Source of the DNA: Pseudogemmobacter bohemicus | GTDB lineage: Bacteria; Pseudomonadota; Alphaproteobacteria; Rhodobacterales; Rhodobacteraceae | Direction: 5' to 3' | DNA length: 64,000 nucleotides | Assembly (NCBI RefSeq): GCF_003290025.1 | Contig: NZ_QNHG01000004.1 | Span: 480,058 to 544,057, forward strand | Part shown: positions 35,230 to 44,515 of the stretch, in pieces | How positions within the stretch are numbered: the first letter of the stretch is position 1 | Layout of the letters: every line of letters begins with the position of its first letter | Notes under the pieces: model-generated | What the model was told of the DNA's origin: nothing | The model's input: only the letters and a program-made list of their open reading frames with translations | Database searches by the model: none | Position numbers and translations under genes: made by a program

Positions 35230-36627
35230 ATGCCAAAGACCAAAGCCGATGCAGGACAGATTGCCGGGGTCGATACCGGGCGTTTGCAGCGCTTTGCCTC
35301 ACACGAGGCGAAGGTCTATGCGAAGGCACATCCGAAATCCAGGGCCCGGATGGCTGAGGCGGCAAAGCACTACCTCTCCGGCGTGCCGATGCATTGGATG
35401 ACCGACTGGCCCATGCCGCATCTGGCGGTGATCGCCAAAGCGCGGGGCGCGCGGATCACCGATATTGACGGGCATGAGATCGACGATTTCTGTCTGGGCG
35501 ATACCGGCTCGATGTTCGGCCATTCCCCTGCCCCGGTGGCGCGCGCGATCCGTGAGCAGGCGGCGCGGGGGCTGACCTATATGCTGCCTTCGGAGGCGGT
35601 GGCCGAGGCGGGGCGGCTCTTGTCGGACCGCTTTGGCGAGATGCAATGGCAGATTGCCACCACCGCGACCGATGCCAACCGTTTCGCGATCAAAATCGCC
35701 CGCGCGGTGACCGGGCGGCCGAAAATCCTTGTCTTCAACGGCTGTTACCATGGCACGGTCGATGATGTCATGGTCGAGCTGGTCAATGGCGTCACGCAAA
35801 ACCGCCAGGGGCTGATGGGGCAATTTGCTGATCTGACCACTGGCGCCGTCGCGGTCGAGTTCAATGATCTGGCGGCGGTCGAGGCGGCGCTGGCGAAAGG
35901 CGATATCGCCGCCATCCTGACCGAGCCGGTGATGACCAATTCCTGCATGGTGCTGCCCGATCCCGGTTTCCATGACGGGCTGCGCCGGCTGGCGACACGG
36001 TTTGACGCGCTTTTGATGATCGACGAGACCCATACGCTGTCTTCGGGCCCTGGCGGCTATACCGGAGTGCATGGCCTGTCACCGGATATGTTCATTGTCG
36101 GCAAATGCGTCGCGGGCGGGATGCCCATGGCGGTCTGGGGCATGACGGACAGCATCGCGAAACGCTACGCGGGCGCGAATGCCGCACGTGCGCCCGGTCA
36201 TTCCGGCATGGGAACGACGCTTTCGGCCAATCCGATGCAATTTGCCTGCCTGGTGGCGAACCTTTCGGATGTGATGACTGCCAAAGCCTATGGACGTATG
36301 GAAAAGGGCGCGACCCGGCTGGCAAAGGGCCTGTCGAAAGCGATCCGCAAGGCGCGCGCCCCCTGGCATGTCGCCCGTGTCGGCGCGCGGGTGGAGTTCA
36401 TCTGCGCCCCCGAGCCGCTGAAGAACGGCACCGAGGCCGGCATGGCGCATCACCATAAAGTCGAGGCTGCGGTGCATCTGGGGCTTTTGAACCGGGGCAG
36501 CCTGATCGCGCCCTTCCACAATATGATGCTGGTCAGCCCGGTGACGACGAAGAAGCAGATCGACCGCCTGATCACCCATTTCGCCGCCGTGCTGGCCGAG
36601 CTTTTCCCTGCCGTGAAAGACCATTGA
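35230..36627 (+). CDS. Class III PLP-dependent aminotransferase (GSAM-like)
   Basis: A 465-residue PLP enzyme. The N-terminal SGVPMHWMTDWP, ITDIDGHEIDDFCLGDTGSMFGHSP and the segment FNGCYHGTVDD match the glutamate-1-semialdehyde aminomutase-like subgroup of class III aminotransferases. The PLP Asp is in LLMIDETHTL and the Schiff-base Lys in VGKCVAGGMPMAVWG (about residue 290). True hemL is unlikely because the context is catabolic and the protein is longer. Only one base separates it from the glutamine-synthetase-like gene. Together they may process an amine or amino acid. Confidence 0.87.
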   Translation: MPKTKADAGQIAGVDTGRLQRFASHEAKVYAKAHPKSRARMAEAAKHYLSGVPMHWMTDWPMPHLAVIAKARGARITDIDGHEIDDFCLGDTGSMFGHSPAPVARAIREQAARGLTYMLPSEAVAEAGRLLSDRFGEMQWQIATTATDANRFAIKIARAVTGRPKILVFNGCYHGTVDDVMVELVNGVTQNRQGLMGQFADLTTGAVAVEFNDLAAVEAALAKGDIAAILTEPVMTNSCMVLPDPGFHDGLRRLATRFDALLMIDETHTLSSGPGGYTGVHGLSPDMFIVGKCVAGGMPMAVWGMTDSIAKRYAGANAARAPGHSGMGTTLSANPMQFACLVANLSDVMTAKAYGRMEKGATRLAKGLSKAIRKARAPWHVARVGARVEFICAPEPLKNGTEAGMAHHHKVEAAVHLGLLNRGSLIAPFHNMMLVSPVTTKKQIDRLITHFAAVLAELFPAVKDH

Positions 36628-36628
36628 G

Positions 36629-38017
36629 ATGACCGAGACCAGCCCTTCCGGATCGACCCTGGCCGAGGCCGGGGCCTTCCTCGCCGCCCATCCCGAAATC
36701 GAGGCTTTCGACATCATCCTGCATGATGCGAACGGGATCGGGCGCGGCAAGATCATCCGCCGGCATGAGCTGGAGGGATTGTATAAATCCGGTCGCCATT
36801 TGCCGATCTCGATCCTTGGCCTCGATATCTGCGGCGAGGATGTGCATGAGACCGGGCTGATCTGGGATCAGGGCGATGGCGATCTGCGCGCCTGGCCGAT
36901 TCCGGGCACGCTGGTGCCACTGCATGGCACCAATCCGCCGCGCGGAGAGGTCTTCATGTCGATGTATACGCTCGACGGCGCGGCCATGACCTCGGACCCG
37001 CGCCATGCGCTGGCGCGCCAGGTCGAGGCTTTCGCGGCGGATGGATTGTTCCCGGCCGGCGCTTTCGAGCTGGAATTCTTCCTGCTCGACAATGAGCGCG
37101 ACCAATATGGCAAGATGCAGCCCGCCCGCGATGTGCTGGACGGTCGCGCTTCGCGGAAGACCGAGGTCTATTCGGTCGACCACCTCCACGGCATGCTGCC
37201 TTTGTTTTCCGATATTTATGCAGGTGCGAAGGCGGCAGGGATCAATGCCGAAACCATGATCTCGGAATATGCACCGGGGCAATATGAGCTGACGCTGCAT
37301 TACCGCGAGAATGTGCTGCAGGCCGCCGATGATGTGGTGCGGCTGAAGCGGATCGTGCGCGCTCAGGCCCGAGCGCATGGCGTGACGGCGTGTTTCATGG
37401 CCAAGCCGAATGAGAATTACGCCGGATCGGGGATGCATTTCCACGTCTCGATGCAGGACACGGTGGGCAAGAACATCTTCCGCGAAGAGGTCGAGGGCCA
37501 GTGGAATGAGGCGATCCTGCACGCGCTTGGCGGGCTGAAAGAGACCATGGCGGAATCGATGCTGGTCTTCGCGCCCCATGCAAATTCCTGGCGCCGCTTC
37601 GCCTCGCAATCCTATGCGCCGGTCTCGCCGACCTGGGGGGTGAACAACCGTTCGGTCGCGCTCAGGATCCCGGCAGGTGACATCCGGGCGCGGCGGATCG
37701 AGCACCGGCCCTCGGGCGTCGATGCCAGCCCCTATCTGGTCGGCGCCACCGTGCTGGCGGGGATCCGCCACGGAATGCAAAACCGCATCGACCCGGGCCC
37801 GGAAACCACCGGCAATGGCTATGAGGATGAGGGCGGGAGTGCGATCCCCTCGGACTGGAAATCTGCGATTGATGCCGCGAAACGCTCGGATTTCCTGAAA
37901 GAGGCGCTCGGGGAAGAGATGCACCGCACCTTTACCGCGATCAAGGCGGCAGAATATGGCCGGGTGATGCGGACCGTCTCCGAGGTCGATTTCGATCTCT
38001 ATCTGCATACGGTGTGA
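36629..38017 (+). CDS. Glutamine-synthetase-family ligase (PuuA/GlnT-like)
   Basis: A 462-residue member of the glutamine synthetase family. Metal- and glutamate-binding motifs are intact: FELEFFLLD (about 145), SEYAPGQYELTL (about 212), GSGMHFHVSM (about 265), ANSWRRF (about 315) and RRIEHRPSGVDASPYL (about 353). The length and the WRRF and APGQYE variants fit the PuuA/GlnT group that joins glutamate to amines, rather than GlnA, and the usual adenylylation Tyr loop is not evident. It is coupled to the aminotransferase. A gamma-glutamylation role in amine catabolism is inference. Confidence 0.85.
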   Translation: MTETSPSGSTLAEAGAFLAAHPEIEAFDIILHDANGIGRGKIIRRHELEGLYKSGRHLPISILGLDICGEDVHETGLIWDQGDGDLRAWPIPGTLVPLHGTNPPRGEVFMSMYTLDGAAMTSDPRHALARQVEAFAADGLFPAGAFELEFFLLDNERDQYGKMQPARDVLDGRASRKTEVYSVDHLHGMLPLFSDIYAGAKAAGINAETMISEYAPGQYELTLHYRENVLQAADDVVRLKRIVRAQARAHGVTACFMAKPNENYAGSGMHFHVSMQDTVGKNIFREEVEGQWNEAILHALGGLKETMAESMLVFAPHANSWRRFASQSYAPVSPTWGVNNRSVALRIPAGDIRARRIEHRPSGVDASPYLVGATVLAGIRHGMQNRIDPGPETTGNGYEDEGGSAIPSDWKSAIDAAKRSDFLKEALGEEMHRTFTAIKAAEYGRVMRTVSEVDFDLYLHTV

Positions 38018-38060
38018 GGGACGCGACCGGGCATGGGGGCGCTGCCCCCGTCCCGTTCCG

Positions 38061-38093
38061 GGACTCCCCCGGGATATTTGGGGACAGATGAAA
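38061..38093. repeat. Dispersed ATATTT/GACAGATGAA-type repeat
   Basis: GGGACTCCCCCGGGATATTT then GGGGACAGATGAAA. Same element as at 12461, 18673 and 44516. It lies 43 bases after the glutamine-synthetase-like gene. Confidence 0.65.
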
Positions 38094-38930
38094 GGGGCGG
38101 GCTTGTCTTGCAGTGGCCGGCCGGAGCTGTGACGGCCAAAGCGGCACGGCATGGTGCAACGGCAGAAAATTGGGCGGGGAATGAGCGCTCGCCAGGCAGA
38201 GAGCGGCCTTGGAATCCATCTGCCGGAAGTGCCTGTCAGGCCGCCCGCCCCCCCGCGCGACCGGAGGTCCTGAGGGGAGGAGGTCTGGACGGCGCCATGT
38301 GAGCAGGCCCGCGTTTCTCTGCCCCCTTCGCGTCTTATCCTGTGCTGGCGTTTGAAGCCGGCGTGCGACGGCATCCCGTTCCTCGCATCCCTGCGCCTGG
38401 GGTTCTCGCATGCCTGCGCCTGGGGTTGCACAACATCCCGCTGTCATCAAATACGTCTTGCCTTGCTTTTTCGCGGGTCCGGCAGGGTCTGCGCCAGATC
38501 CGTTCGTGCCAGACCCGCTCGTGCCTGAGCAGCGTGAGGATCGGGCAGGTGAGCGCCATGGGTTCGGAGAACCTGCGAGGCGCGGCGGCGGCTGTGTCGG
38601 AACCCCGAGCCGTTATGAAATCGCGCCCACAGGATAACCCCGCCCGGTGACCTGTGCGACTGCATCGCATTTGAAGGCGTCCACGAAGCAGGGGGATATT
38701 CGGGGATCTGCCCCTTTCGAACCGCAGCCTTTCCGGCAAGACCCGCGGCAGGCATCGGACCATGCTCTCCGCCGCGTCGCGCATCGGGGCTGTTGCCGTG
38801 AAATGGATGGCACCCTGTACGGCAGGCCGGCATGGCCACCTTGCCTCTTTGACTTTAGAGCAGAAACTGACCGGGCGGGCCTGATTCTGCCGACGGCAAT
38901 CTGTGCGGCAGTCGCGAAAGGAGCGCATCG
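38094..38930. other. Long intergenic stretch with no recognised gene
   Basis: About 840 bases after the ligase gene. It contains a two-copy direct repeat of about 23 bases (TCGCAT-C/G-CCTGCGCCTGGGGTT, around 38375-38428) and GTGCCAGACCCG/GTGCCTGAGC-like repeats near 38506-38530. Several open frames exist in all directions but none resembles a family or has a convincing start. Decayed sequence is the simplest reading. Confidence 0.5.
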
Positions 38931-39707
38931 GTGAGAACGGGTTGGGTCATTGCGGCGCCTTTGGATGCGGGCTGGGCGTTCACCACCGTTTCGGCCTCGG
39001 GGGAGACCGCCTTTCACGAGGGCGCCGATCCCGATCTGGCGAGCGGCCTGCTTGAGGGGGGCGCGCGGATCGGGCTGGTTCTGGGCCATGAAGAGGCGCC
39101 GCTGGCCGCCCTGCCCTGCGATCCGATCAGAACCCTTGCGGGTATTGCGGCAGATGGCGCCTGGCGCATCCTGCCGCGATTCTCGCAGACCAGCCCTCTG
39201 ATGCTGAGCGGCGGTGAAGAGCTGATCCTCGCCGGCGCCATGGCGATTGCTCCGAAATTCGACGGCACAATTCTGGTTCGTCAGGCCGGGCGGGCGCTCT
39301 GGGCGCAGGTCAGCGCCGGTGAGGTGGTGAGCATTCTGGGCAGTGTCACGCCGGCGCTGCGGGCCGGGCTGGCGCCGGGTGCGGTCAGCAATGCCGCGCG
39401 GGTGGCGGAGGCCGCTTCGGAAACGCTGTCGCGTCCCGAGCGGCTGAGCGCTTTGCTTGCATCGCTGTCGGCGCAAAGGCGGCTGGCGGCGATGGACCAT
39501 GCGGGTGAGGCCGATCTGGTGGCGGGATGGCTGCTTGGGGCAGAGCTGGCCTCGGCCAAAGCCTGGTGGCTTGGCCAGCCGGTGCTGCTGATCGCGGACG
39601 AGGCGGATGGCGCCGGTTCCGTGCTGGCGGCGCAGGGGCTGAGCCTGCACCCACTGACACCCGGCGCCGCGCTGCTTGCAGGGCTGAAGACGGTGGCGCC
39701 GCTTTAG
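38931..39707 (+). CDS. Divergent 2-dehydro-3-deoxygalactonokinase (DgoK)-like protein
   Basis: A 258-residue protein related to DgoK, the sugar kinase of the ASKHA fold. The middle and C-terminal parts match DgoK: LPRFSQTSPLMLSGGEELILAGAMAIAPKFDG resembles its SQ-x-SP-xx-MRGEETQ block and VSAGEVVSILGSVTPALRAGL its SGExxxxxTFMTGEL block. At the N-terminus, where kinases have a D-G-T phosphate motif, this protein reads WVIAAPLDAGWAFTT, so catalysis is doubtful. It is shorter than typical DgoK (about 300). Start is GTG at 38931. Its stop overlaps the stop of the convergent GH13 gene. Confidence 0.6.
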   Translation: MRTGWVIAAPLDAGWAFTTVSASGETAFHEGADPDLASGLLEGGARIGLVLGHEEAPLAALPCDPIRTLAGIAADGAWRILPRFSQTSPLMLSGGEELILAGAMAIAPKFDGTILVRQAGRALWAQVSAGEVVSILGSVTPALRAGLAPGAVSNAARVAEAASETLSRPERLSALLASLSAQRRLAAMDHAGEADLVAGWLLGAELASAKAWWLGQPVLLIADEADGAGSVLAAQGLSLHPLTPGAALLAGLKTVAPL

Positions 39708-41314
39708 CCTGAGGACGGCCTGCCCCCGGTGATCCGCAGGAACCCATAGCCATTGCCGTCAAGCCGCAGGCTGGCCTCTGACAGGCCAAAGCCCTGGGCC
39801 GGGCCGGTCTGGCGGCCTTCGCCGTCAAAGCGCAGGCTGACCGGTTCCTTGCCGAGGTTGAAGAGGCACAGAAGATCACCGCGCAGGAAGGCCAGCACCG
39901 GATCGGGCGCGGGCAGGAATTCTGTCTTGCCCTGGCGCAGCCCCGCCTCGGCCCGACGGAAGGCCAGCATGGCGCGGTAGCTTTCCAGCACGGACCCCTG
40001 GGCGCCCTCTTGCGAGGCGACATTGCGCGCCAGCTGCGGCGGCTTGACCGGCAGCCAGGGCGTGCCGGTGGTAAAGCCGCCATTCGCGCTGCCATCCCAG
40101 ACCATCGGCGTGCGGGTATTGTCGCGCCCGACCGGCGCCGGCCAGAAGGCGATGCCCTGGGGATCGGTCAGTTCCTCAAAGGCGAGGCTCGTATCGGTCT
40201 GGCCAAGTTCCTCGCCCTCCCACAGGCAGATCGAGCCTTCAAAGGACAAAAGCAGCGCGCCGCAGAGTTTCGCGAGACTGTCCTGATCGACCGCATAAGG
40301 CAGCCAGCGCGTCACCTGGCGCGGCACGTCGTGATTGGCGAAAGCCCACATCGGCCAGCCCTGCGGCGCGCCGTTGAAGAAGCCCTCGATCCGGTCGCGG
40401 AAAAAGCCGGGGGTGAATTTGCGCCCGAACATCTCGAAACTGTAGCACTGATGCAACCGGCCCGGCGCGGTATACTCGCCCATCAGCCGGATCGCGTGAT
40501 GGGTATCGCCGACCTCGCCAACGCTTGCGGCCCCATAGTCGTCCAGCAGCGCCCGCACGCGCGTGAGCCAGGCCAGGTTCTCCGGCCGGTTCTTGTCGAA
40601 CATATGGTCCTGCATGTCATAGGGATTGTCGGGCGGTTCCTCGGGGTCGCGCCAGTCAGCCGGATTGTTGCGCAGTTTCCGGTCGTGGAAATAGTAGTTT
40701 ACGGTATCAAACCGGAAGCCATCAACGCCGCGATCCAGCCAGAAGCGCAGGGTGGCAAGCGCCCAGTCCTGGACCTCGGGGTTGTGGTAGTTGAAATCGG
40801 GCTGCGAGCTTAAGAAATTGTGCATGTAGAACTGGCGGCGGCGGCCATCCCAGGTCCAGCCCGGGCCGCCAAAGACCGAAAGCCAGTTGGTCGGCGGCGT
40901 ACCGTCATGGGACGGATCGACCCAGACATACCAGTCTGCCCGCGGATTGTCGCGCGAGGCGCGGCTTTCGGAAAAGAACGGATGCTGGTCAGAGGAGTGG
41001 CTGATCACCTGGTCGATGATCACCTTCAGCCCCAGCCCATGCGCCGTGGCGATCAGTGTGTCGAAATCGGCAAGCGTACCGAAAACCGGGTCGATATCGA
41101 CATAGTCCGACACGTCGTAACCCATGTCTTTCATCGGGCTTTTGAACACCGGCGAAAGCCAGACCGCATCCACCCCCAGCCCGGCCAGATAGGGGAGCCG
41201 CGAAGTGATACCGGGCAGATCCCCGATGCCGTCATCGTTTGAGTCCTGGAAACTGCGCGGATAGACCTGATAAGTCACCGCACCTTTCCACCAGTCTCCT
41301 GCCTTTGCCGTCAC
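39704..41314 (-). CDS. GH13 alpha-glucosidase / oligo-1,6-glucosidase
   Basis: A 536-residue cytoplasmic glycoside hydrolase that releases glucose from alpha-linked oligosaccharides. GH13 regions are clear: AVTYQVYPRSFQDSNDDGIGDLPGI at the N-terminus, KVIIDQVISHSSDQHPFF (region I), GFRFDTVNYY (nucleophile Asp), ASVGEVGD (acid/base Glu) and FANHDVPR (third Asp). No signal peptide. It resembles AglA of alpha-glucoside uptake systems, but no aglEFGK transporter is beside it. The 3' end overlaps the DgoK-like gene tail-to-tail. Confidence 0.92.
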   Translation of the reverse strand: MTAKAGDWWKGAVTYQVYPRSFQDSNDDGIGDLPGITSRLPYLAGLGVDAVWLSPVFKSPMKDMGYDVSDYVDIDPVFGTLADFDTLIATAHGLGLKVIIDQVISHSSDQHPFFSESRASRDNPRADWYVWVDPSHDGTPPTNWLSVFGGPGWTWDGRRRQFYMHNFLSSQPDFNYHNPEVQDWALATLRFWLDRGVDGFRFDTVNYYFHDRKLRNNPADWRDPEEPPDNPYDMQDHMFDKNRPENLAWLTRVRALLDDYGAASVGEVGDTHHAIRLMGEYTAPGRLHQCYSFEMFGRKFTPGFFRDRIEGFFNGAPQGWPMWAFANHDVPRQVTRWLPYAVDQDSLAKLCGALLLSFEGSICLWEGEELGQTDTSLAFEELTDPQGIAFWPAPVGRDNTRTPMVWDGSANGGFTTGTPWLPVKPPQLARNVASQEGAQGSVLESYRAMLAFRRAEAGLRQGKTEFLPAPDPVLAFLRGDLLCLFNLGKEPVSLRFDGEGRQTGPAQGFGLSEASLRLDGNGYGFLRITGGRPSSG

Positions 41315-41368
41315 GCGCGCCCCCTGATTGATGTCCCATTCATTGATATCACAGCATCCCGCAGCGTT

Positions 41369-41884
41369 TCAGCCCGAAGGTGACGCGCCCCCCATGCCCC
41401 GCATCACCGCGCGGATATAGGGGCGACAGAACCGGCGGACGGGCGCGGTCACGGTCCGGAAGACGGGGATCAGAGCGGCCAGGAGGAACCCGGCGGTGCA
41501 GGTCACAGGCAAAGCGCCCGCCCGCATGACCCCGCTCCCGCGCCCCCCCGACAGCGGGGCCAGCGCGAAGGGTGATGCTCTGGGGTCCGGGGCGCCGGAC
41601 GATAACCCCGCCCGCCAAAGCCGGCGAGGCGCCGGCAGCGGCACCGCGCCCGCAAAGCGCAGCACCAGCCCCCCAGGCCGACAGAGCCAGCGCCCGGCCA
41701 GAAGATCGAGGAGCCCCGGCGCCAGCCGCGAGATCCCCGCCAGCGGCAGCAAGGCCATCACGGTCCGCAACAGCCCGTCCGCCAGAGCGGCAAGCAAAAA
41801 GGCCAGCGCCTCCCGCAGCCCCTCTTGCGCCGCAAGCGCCAGGATCACCACCGCCACCAGGCCCCGCCACCAGCACCTCCACAC
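41369..41884 (-). CDS. Possible small hydrophobic protein
   Basis: An open frame of about 171 codons with two or three hydrophobic segments (GLVAVVILALAAQEG, LAFLLAALADGLLRTVMALLPLAG and, near the C-terminus, TAGFLLAALIPVFRTV). Third codon positions are GC-rich in the N-terminal half, as in neighbouring genes, which favours coding. The start would be GTG and no clear ribosome site is seen; a second frame on the same strand is also open. No family recognised. It may be a real membrane protein or a chance frame. Confidence 0.3.
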   Translation of the reverse strand: MWRCWWRGLVAVVILALAAQEGLREALAFLLAALADGLLRTVMALLPLAGISRLAPGLLDLLAGRWLCRPGGLVLRFAGAVPLPAPRRLWRAGLSSGAPDPRASPFALAPLSGGRGSGVMRAGALPVTCTAGFLLAALIPVFRTVTAPVRRFCRPYIRAVMRGMGGASPSG

Positions 41885-42131
41885 AAATCATACCGGCGAT
41901 CCCAGCTGTCGCCAGTTGCGCCAGGTCGGCATCGCGCCCGGATCCATGCCTGCCTCCCGTTCGCGCTCATATTCGCGCCTGGATTTGCGCCGGGGGCAAG
42001 GGGCTGGCCGCGCAGCCCCCTGCCCTGCCAGCGGCAGGCGCGGTCAGAGCCCGCTTGTATGCATCACAATTCAGCATTTGACGCCACCAGACCCCGGGCG
42101 CAGGGTGCCGCCAAGCGCACAGGAAACACCC

Positions 42132-43394
42132 ATGCAACAGAATTCCGCCCCCCAAAGCACGACCCGGGCACCGCTGATGACTCCGGTTCTGATTGCCGGT
42201 TCCTTCATCCTGATGATCGGTTTCGCGATCCGAGCCTCTTTCGGCGTGTTCCAGATCCCGGTGGCCGAGGAATTCCTCTGGGCCCGCAGCGAATTCAGCC
42301 TCGCCATCGCGATCCAGAATCTTGCCTGGGGGATCGGGCAGCCGCTGTTCGGCGCCCTGGCCGAGAAATTCGGCGACCGCAGGGCGATCATCGGGGGCGC
42401 CCTTCTTTATGCGCTTGGCCTTGTGCTGACGGCGATGTCCACCCAGCCCTGGCAACATCAGATGCTGGCGGTAATCGTCGGCTTCGGGATTGCCGGCACC
42501 GGGTTCGGGGTGATCCTTGCGATTGTCGGCCGGGCGGCGGCGCCAGAGCACCGCTCGATGGCTTTGGGGATCGGCACGGCGGCGGGGTCGGCGGGCCAGG
42601 TCTTCGGGGCACCCGCGGCCGAGTTCCTGATGCTATATTACTCGTGGCAATGGGTCTTCGTGATCTTTGCCGTGGTGATTCTGTTGACGCTTTTCGCGCT
42701 GCCCTTCATCCGGTCAGAGCATGTGGCCTCGAAAGCCGAGCTGGAGGAGAGCCTCGGCCAGGTGCTGAACCGCGCCTTCCGCGACCCCTCTTACACGCTG
42801 ATATTCCTTGGCTTCTTCTCCTGCGGCTATCAGCTGGCCTTCATCACCGCGCATTTCCCGGCTTTCGTAACCGAGCTTTGCGGGCCGATCGACCCTTCGG
42901 GGATGCTCTCGATGATCGGAATCACCACGACATCGGCACTTGGCGCGGTGTCGATTGCGGTGATCGGGTTCTTCAACATCATTGGCACGATCTTTGCCGG
43001 CTGGCTGGGTAAGCGCTATACGAAGAAATACCTGCTGGCGGGCATCTATGTGCTGCGCACCATCGCGGCGGCGGCCTTCATCATGCTGCCCATCACGCCG
43101 ACCTCGGTGCTGGTCTTCTCGGCGGTGATGGGGTCCTTGTGGCTGGCCACGGTGCCGCTCACCTCGGGCCTTGTCGCGCATATCTGGGGGCTGCGCTACA
43201 TGGGCACGCTTTACGGCTTTGTCTTCCTGTCGCATCAGATCGGAGGCTTCCTCGGTGTCTGGCTGGGCGGCAGGATGTATGACCTGCACGGCGATTACAC
43301 GCTGGTCTGGTGGATCGGTGTCGGCGTCGGCGCGTTTTCCGCCCTGGTGCATCTGCCGATCCGCGAGCGGCAATCGCTGCCGCAAACCGCCTGA
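42132..43394 (+). CDS. MFS transporter, monocarboxylate/oxalate-formate-antiporter-like
   Basis: A 420-residue inner-membrane transporter with 12 hydrophobic helices in two halves separated by a charged loop near residue 200 (SEHVASKAELEESLGQ). The MFS loop 2-3 signature appears as GALAEKFGDRRAIIGGALLYALG. The N-terminus IGFAIRASFGVFQIPVAEEF and the loop WAFxx-like pattern resemble monocarboxylate or oxalate/formate antiporters. Start at 42132 with AGGAAA upstream. Single gene; the substrate is probably an organic anion, by analogy only. Confidence 0.85.
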   Translation: MQQNSAPQSTTRAPLMTPVLIAGSFILMIGFAIRASFGVFQIPVAEEFLWARSEFSLAIAIQNLAWGIGQPLFGALAEKFGDRRAIIGGALLYALGLVLTAMSTQPWQHQMLAVIVGFGIAGTGFGVILAIVGRAAAPEHRSMALGIGTAAGSAGQVFGAPAAEFLMLYYSWQWVFVIFAVVILLTLFALPFIRSEHVASKAELEESLGQVLNRAFRDPSYTLIFLGFFSCGYQLAFITAHFPAFVTELCGPIDPSGMLSMIGITTTSALGAVSIAVIGFFNIIGTIFAGWLGKRYTKKYLLAGIYVLRTIAAAAFIMLPITPTSVLVFSAVMGSLWLATVPLTSGLVAHIWGLRYMGTLYGFVFLSHQIGGFLGVWLGGRMYDLHGDYTLVWWIGVGVGAFSALVHLPIRERQSLPQTA

Positions 43395-43467
43395 GCCCGG
43401 CGCTTTGCCCCGGCCCGGCGGAGGGGTAAGCCCCCTCGCGGCTGCGCCGCGCTCCCCCGGGACAATT

Positions 43468-43912
43468 AGGGCCAGGTCTCGTTCCCGGCTCATGGCCGGA
43501 AGAGGACGGTTGCGGCGCGCGCTCTGGCGGACAGAAAGCCCCTGGGGCATCTGTCGTAGCGGGTTGCACCGTATGAGGAGGATCGGCAAATGATCCGAGG
43601 GTATCAGATGCCCTGAGATTGTGCTTTCCCGACGCCTGGCCACTCGTCGCGCCTGCCGGACATGATCCCGATGCGGTTGCGGCGTTTGTTGGGGCGCCTG
43701 TCTTGCCTGATGGGGTTTCCATGTGATTTACGGCCAGAAATACAGGGCCTTAAACCCCTTTTCAGGGCATCTCTGAGTCGGCCAGCATCATAGCCCCCAG
43801 GCGCCGGGCAGCCATTCCGCCTTCGGTAAACTGCCGGGGCGGCCGCGTCACCCGCGTCGTCACTGCGCCTCTCCTGCCGTCCTGAAAAGGCGGATCGGGC
43901 GGTTATCGGCAT
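43468..43912 (-). mobile_element. IS5-family element remnant (copy 2)
   Basis: The minus strand contains GYDAGRLRDALKRGLRPCISGRKSHGNPIRQDRRPNKRRNRIGIMSGRRDEW, a degraded version of the same IS5-type transposase segment as copy 1, then a 66-base insert, then TRYDRCP-like codons. The left end GGGCCAGGTCTCGTT directly follows TTA and aligns with copy 1. No complete frame and only one end remain. It lies just after the MFS gene. Confidence 0.7.
43574..43639. repeat. Small insert inside IS5 remnant copy 2, same site as in copy 1
   Basis: Begins TGAGGAGGATC and ends TTTCCCGACGCCTGG, matching the ends of the 48-base insert in copy 1 at the same transposase codon, but the interior is longer and different. 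It contains short inverted repeats (GGGTATCAGATGCCC). Confidence 0.5.
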
Positions 43913-44358
43913 CCGAGACGGCGTGTTGTCTGGTAACGAGGCCCCCCTCTGGTTCGGCCGATCACGCCCGCTGGTCTTCGCCCCCCCCTTTTGAATGCAG
44001 CCCCGAGGCCCTGCGATGCGCTCTGAGGTCCAGGCGCAGGCGCATCCGAACCCATGGCCTTCGCCTGCTCACAGCGGTCATCGCCGTTTCGGGCTCGCCT
44101 CGGACGCGAGCCCCCACATCATCCGGGCGGACACCCTTCCCATCCCAGGCAGGTTCGAGCCAATGGTGCTTTGCCTGTGATACTCCACAGCCTCCAGCGG
44201 CTGCAGGGGGTCTTTAAGGGGCCTGCTCCCTCGGGGCATCCGCCCACATCATAATATTGTTATTGCTAATGATTATTCCGATCAGCACGGGTGATCAGCG
44301 ACTCGAGGCTTGCCATGGATCGTGGGAAAGCAGGGAGAGAGCCGCGTCATCCGGGTCA

Positions 44359-44399
44359 TCGGGAAAAGAGCCCCCGGACTGTTTTCTGACCCTCCTCCA
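44359..44399. repeat. Third copy of IS5-insert sequence, outside an IS
   Basis: TCGGGAAAA at one end and GGACTGTTTTCTGACCCTCC towards the other match the minus strand of the insert at 3752-3799 with one mismatch over 22 bases of the right part. No transposase sequence surrounds it, so the unit can exist on its own. Confidence 0.5.
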
Positions 44400-44515
44400 T
44401 CCGTCAGCCAGAGCAGGATGCTTATCAGCAGGGTCTCATCAGACCCGCTGAAACAGGTCAGACAAGTGCAATCCGTGGCTCCTGACCCTGGAGACTGATA
44501 AAAGAAATCAGGCAT

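Noticed and set aside
35230-36627. Glutamate-1-semialdehyde aminomutase HemL
   Set aside because: The protein is longer than HemL and sits next to a glutamine-synthetase-like gene; a catabolic aminotransferase is more likely.
41349-41891. Alternative frame over the possible hydrophobic protein
   Set aside because: It is Gly/Ala/Arg-rich without membrane segments and less like a real protein than the frame at 41369-41884.
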